Source of the DNA: CAZMUQ01 sp964569845
GTDB taxonomy: Archaea; Thermoproteota; Bathyarchaeia; Hecatellales; Hecatellaceae
DNA length: 6,078 nucleotides
Assembly (NCBI GenBank): GCA_964569845.1
Contig: CAZMUQ010000051.1
Span: forward strand, 1 to 6,078
Reading direction: 5' to 3'
Positions 5,954 to 6,078 of the stretch are shown piece by piece (within the stretch, counting starts at the first letter, position 1; every line of letters starts with the position of its first letter). The notes under the pieces are model-generated. The model was not told the DNA's origin. It saw only the letters and a program-made list of their open reading frames with translations, and made no database searches. The position numbers and the translations under genes were made by a program.

Positions 5954-5960
5954 GGGGAGG
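5954..5960 (+). promoter_or_regulatory. Strong Shine-Dalgarno before the integrase N-part
   Basis: GGGGAGG ends 9 nt before ATG 5970. It is the best ribosome site in the window and marks 5970 as a genuine former start. Confidence 0.55.
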
Positions 5961-5969
5961 AAAACAATC

Positions 5970-6071
5970 ATGGAACCATCCAAGGAGGGTAGGGCATCGA
6001 ACTCGAGGATTCAAATTCTGCCACCGGCTTCAACCCTACTAACCTACAATTTAATGTTTTCTTACCAGTAA
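5970..6071 (+). pseudogene. Probable integrase N-terminal part, int(N), at the second attachment site
   Basis: ATG 5970, behind GGGGAGG, opens a 33-codon frame (MEPSKEGRASNSR, then IQILPPAST...) that runs directly into the degenerate tRNA-Cys copy. Split SSV-type integrases leave such a short N-part at the distal attachment site. Compared with the proximal copy (CGCAGG-TTC against CG-AGGATTC), an extra A at about 6009 shifts the frame. Removing it gives ...NSR-FKFCHRLQ, which matches RR-FKSCPRLQ encoded through tRNA-Cys. The pairing with the fragment at 4923 is inferred, and the frameshift means it is dead. Confidence 0.45.
6005..6039 (+). repeat. Degenerate tRNA-Cys 3'-end copy (att-like direct repeat)
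   Basis: Positions 6008-6039 match 4951-4982 (tRNA-Cys T-arm, acceptor 3' strand, discriminator and 10 flanking bases) at 27 of 32 positions, offset exactly 1057 nt. The T-loop TTCAAAT and GGCTTCAA are conserved. No 5' half of a tRNA precedes it, so it is not a tRNA gene. It is the expected distal attachment repeat of an element integrated at tRNA-Cys, now diverged. Confidence 0.75.
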
Positions 6072-6078
6072 AGCCCAC

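Noticed and set aside
5996..6039. A second complete tRNA gene
   Set aside because: Only the T-arm and acceptor 3' strand are present, with a mismatched T-stem and no 5' half; it is an att-like remnant.

Overview
The window looks archaeal, most likely from a thermophilic member of the Thermoproteota/TACK group. The evidence is a Clp1-type RNA 5'-kinase gene, a tRNA-Ser with a 15-nt intron at the bulge-helix-bulge position, TATA boxes about 26-30 nt upstream of RNA and leaderless genes, several TTG starts preceded by GGTGAG, and a CRISPR repeat with the ATTGAAAG handle. I cannot name the genus from sequence alone.

Layout. (1) Positions 31-827 are the leader-distal end of a CRISPR array: 13 repeats and 12 complete spacers, entering from beyond the left edge, with eroded repeat traces to about 913. 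No cas gene is present. (2) Positions 1027-1646 (minus) hold a wrecked oligosaccharide flippase (Wzx/RfbX-like) that can be reassembled across frames. (3) Positions 1690-2064 (minus) encode a 124-residue retropepsin-like aspartic protease. (4) tRNA-Ser(CGA), with intron, lies at 2151-2254 (minus). Running out of its 3' half is a short relic of an SSV-type integrase reading frame. (5) Positions 2346-4814 are a conserved-looking, AT-rich housekeeping block: an HD-domain phosphohydrolase (plus) converging on a two-gene minus operon of a RuvC/RNase H-fold protein followed by Clp1/polynucleotide kinase. (6) Positions 4901-6071 are tRNA-Cys(GCA) and the fossil of an integrated element. A truncated integrase reads out of the tRNA 3' half, then come an overlapping toxin-antitoxin-like pair (PBECR-like nuclease plus DUF2283), a hairpin, and a degenerate second copy of the tRNA-Cys 3' end preceded by a start codon with a strong Shine-Dalgarno. 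That last piece looks like the separated integrase N-terminus.

How it fits together. The central block deals with RNA/nucleic-acid metabolism and is flanked on both sides by tRNA genes that served as integration sites. The integrase relics beside tRNA-Ser and tRNA-Cys are homologous: the 42 nt after the two acceptor stems align without gaps, and they share the peptide pattern FKSxPRxQxHEFxxxYPYAL. Related SSV-type elements therefore integrated at two tRNAs only about 2.6 kb apart and then decayed. The surviving reading frames beside each relic (TA-like pair, aspartic protease) are the best candidates for former cargo. The CRISPR array and broken flippase make the left third accessory in character.
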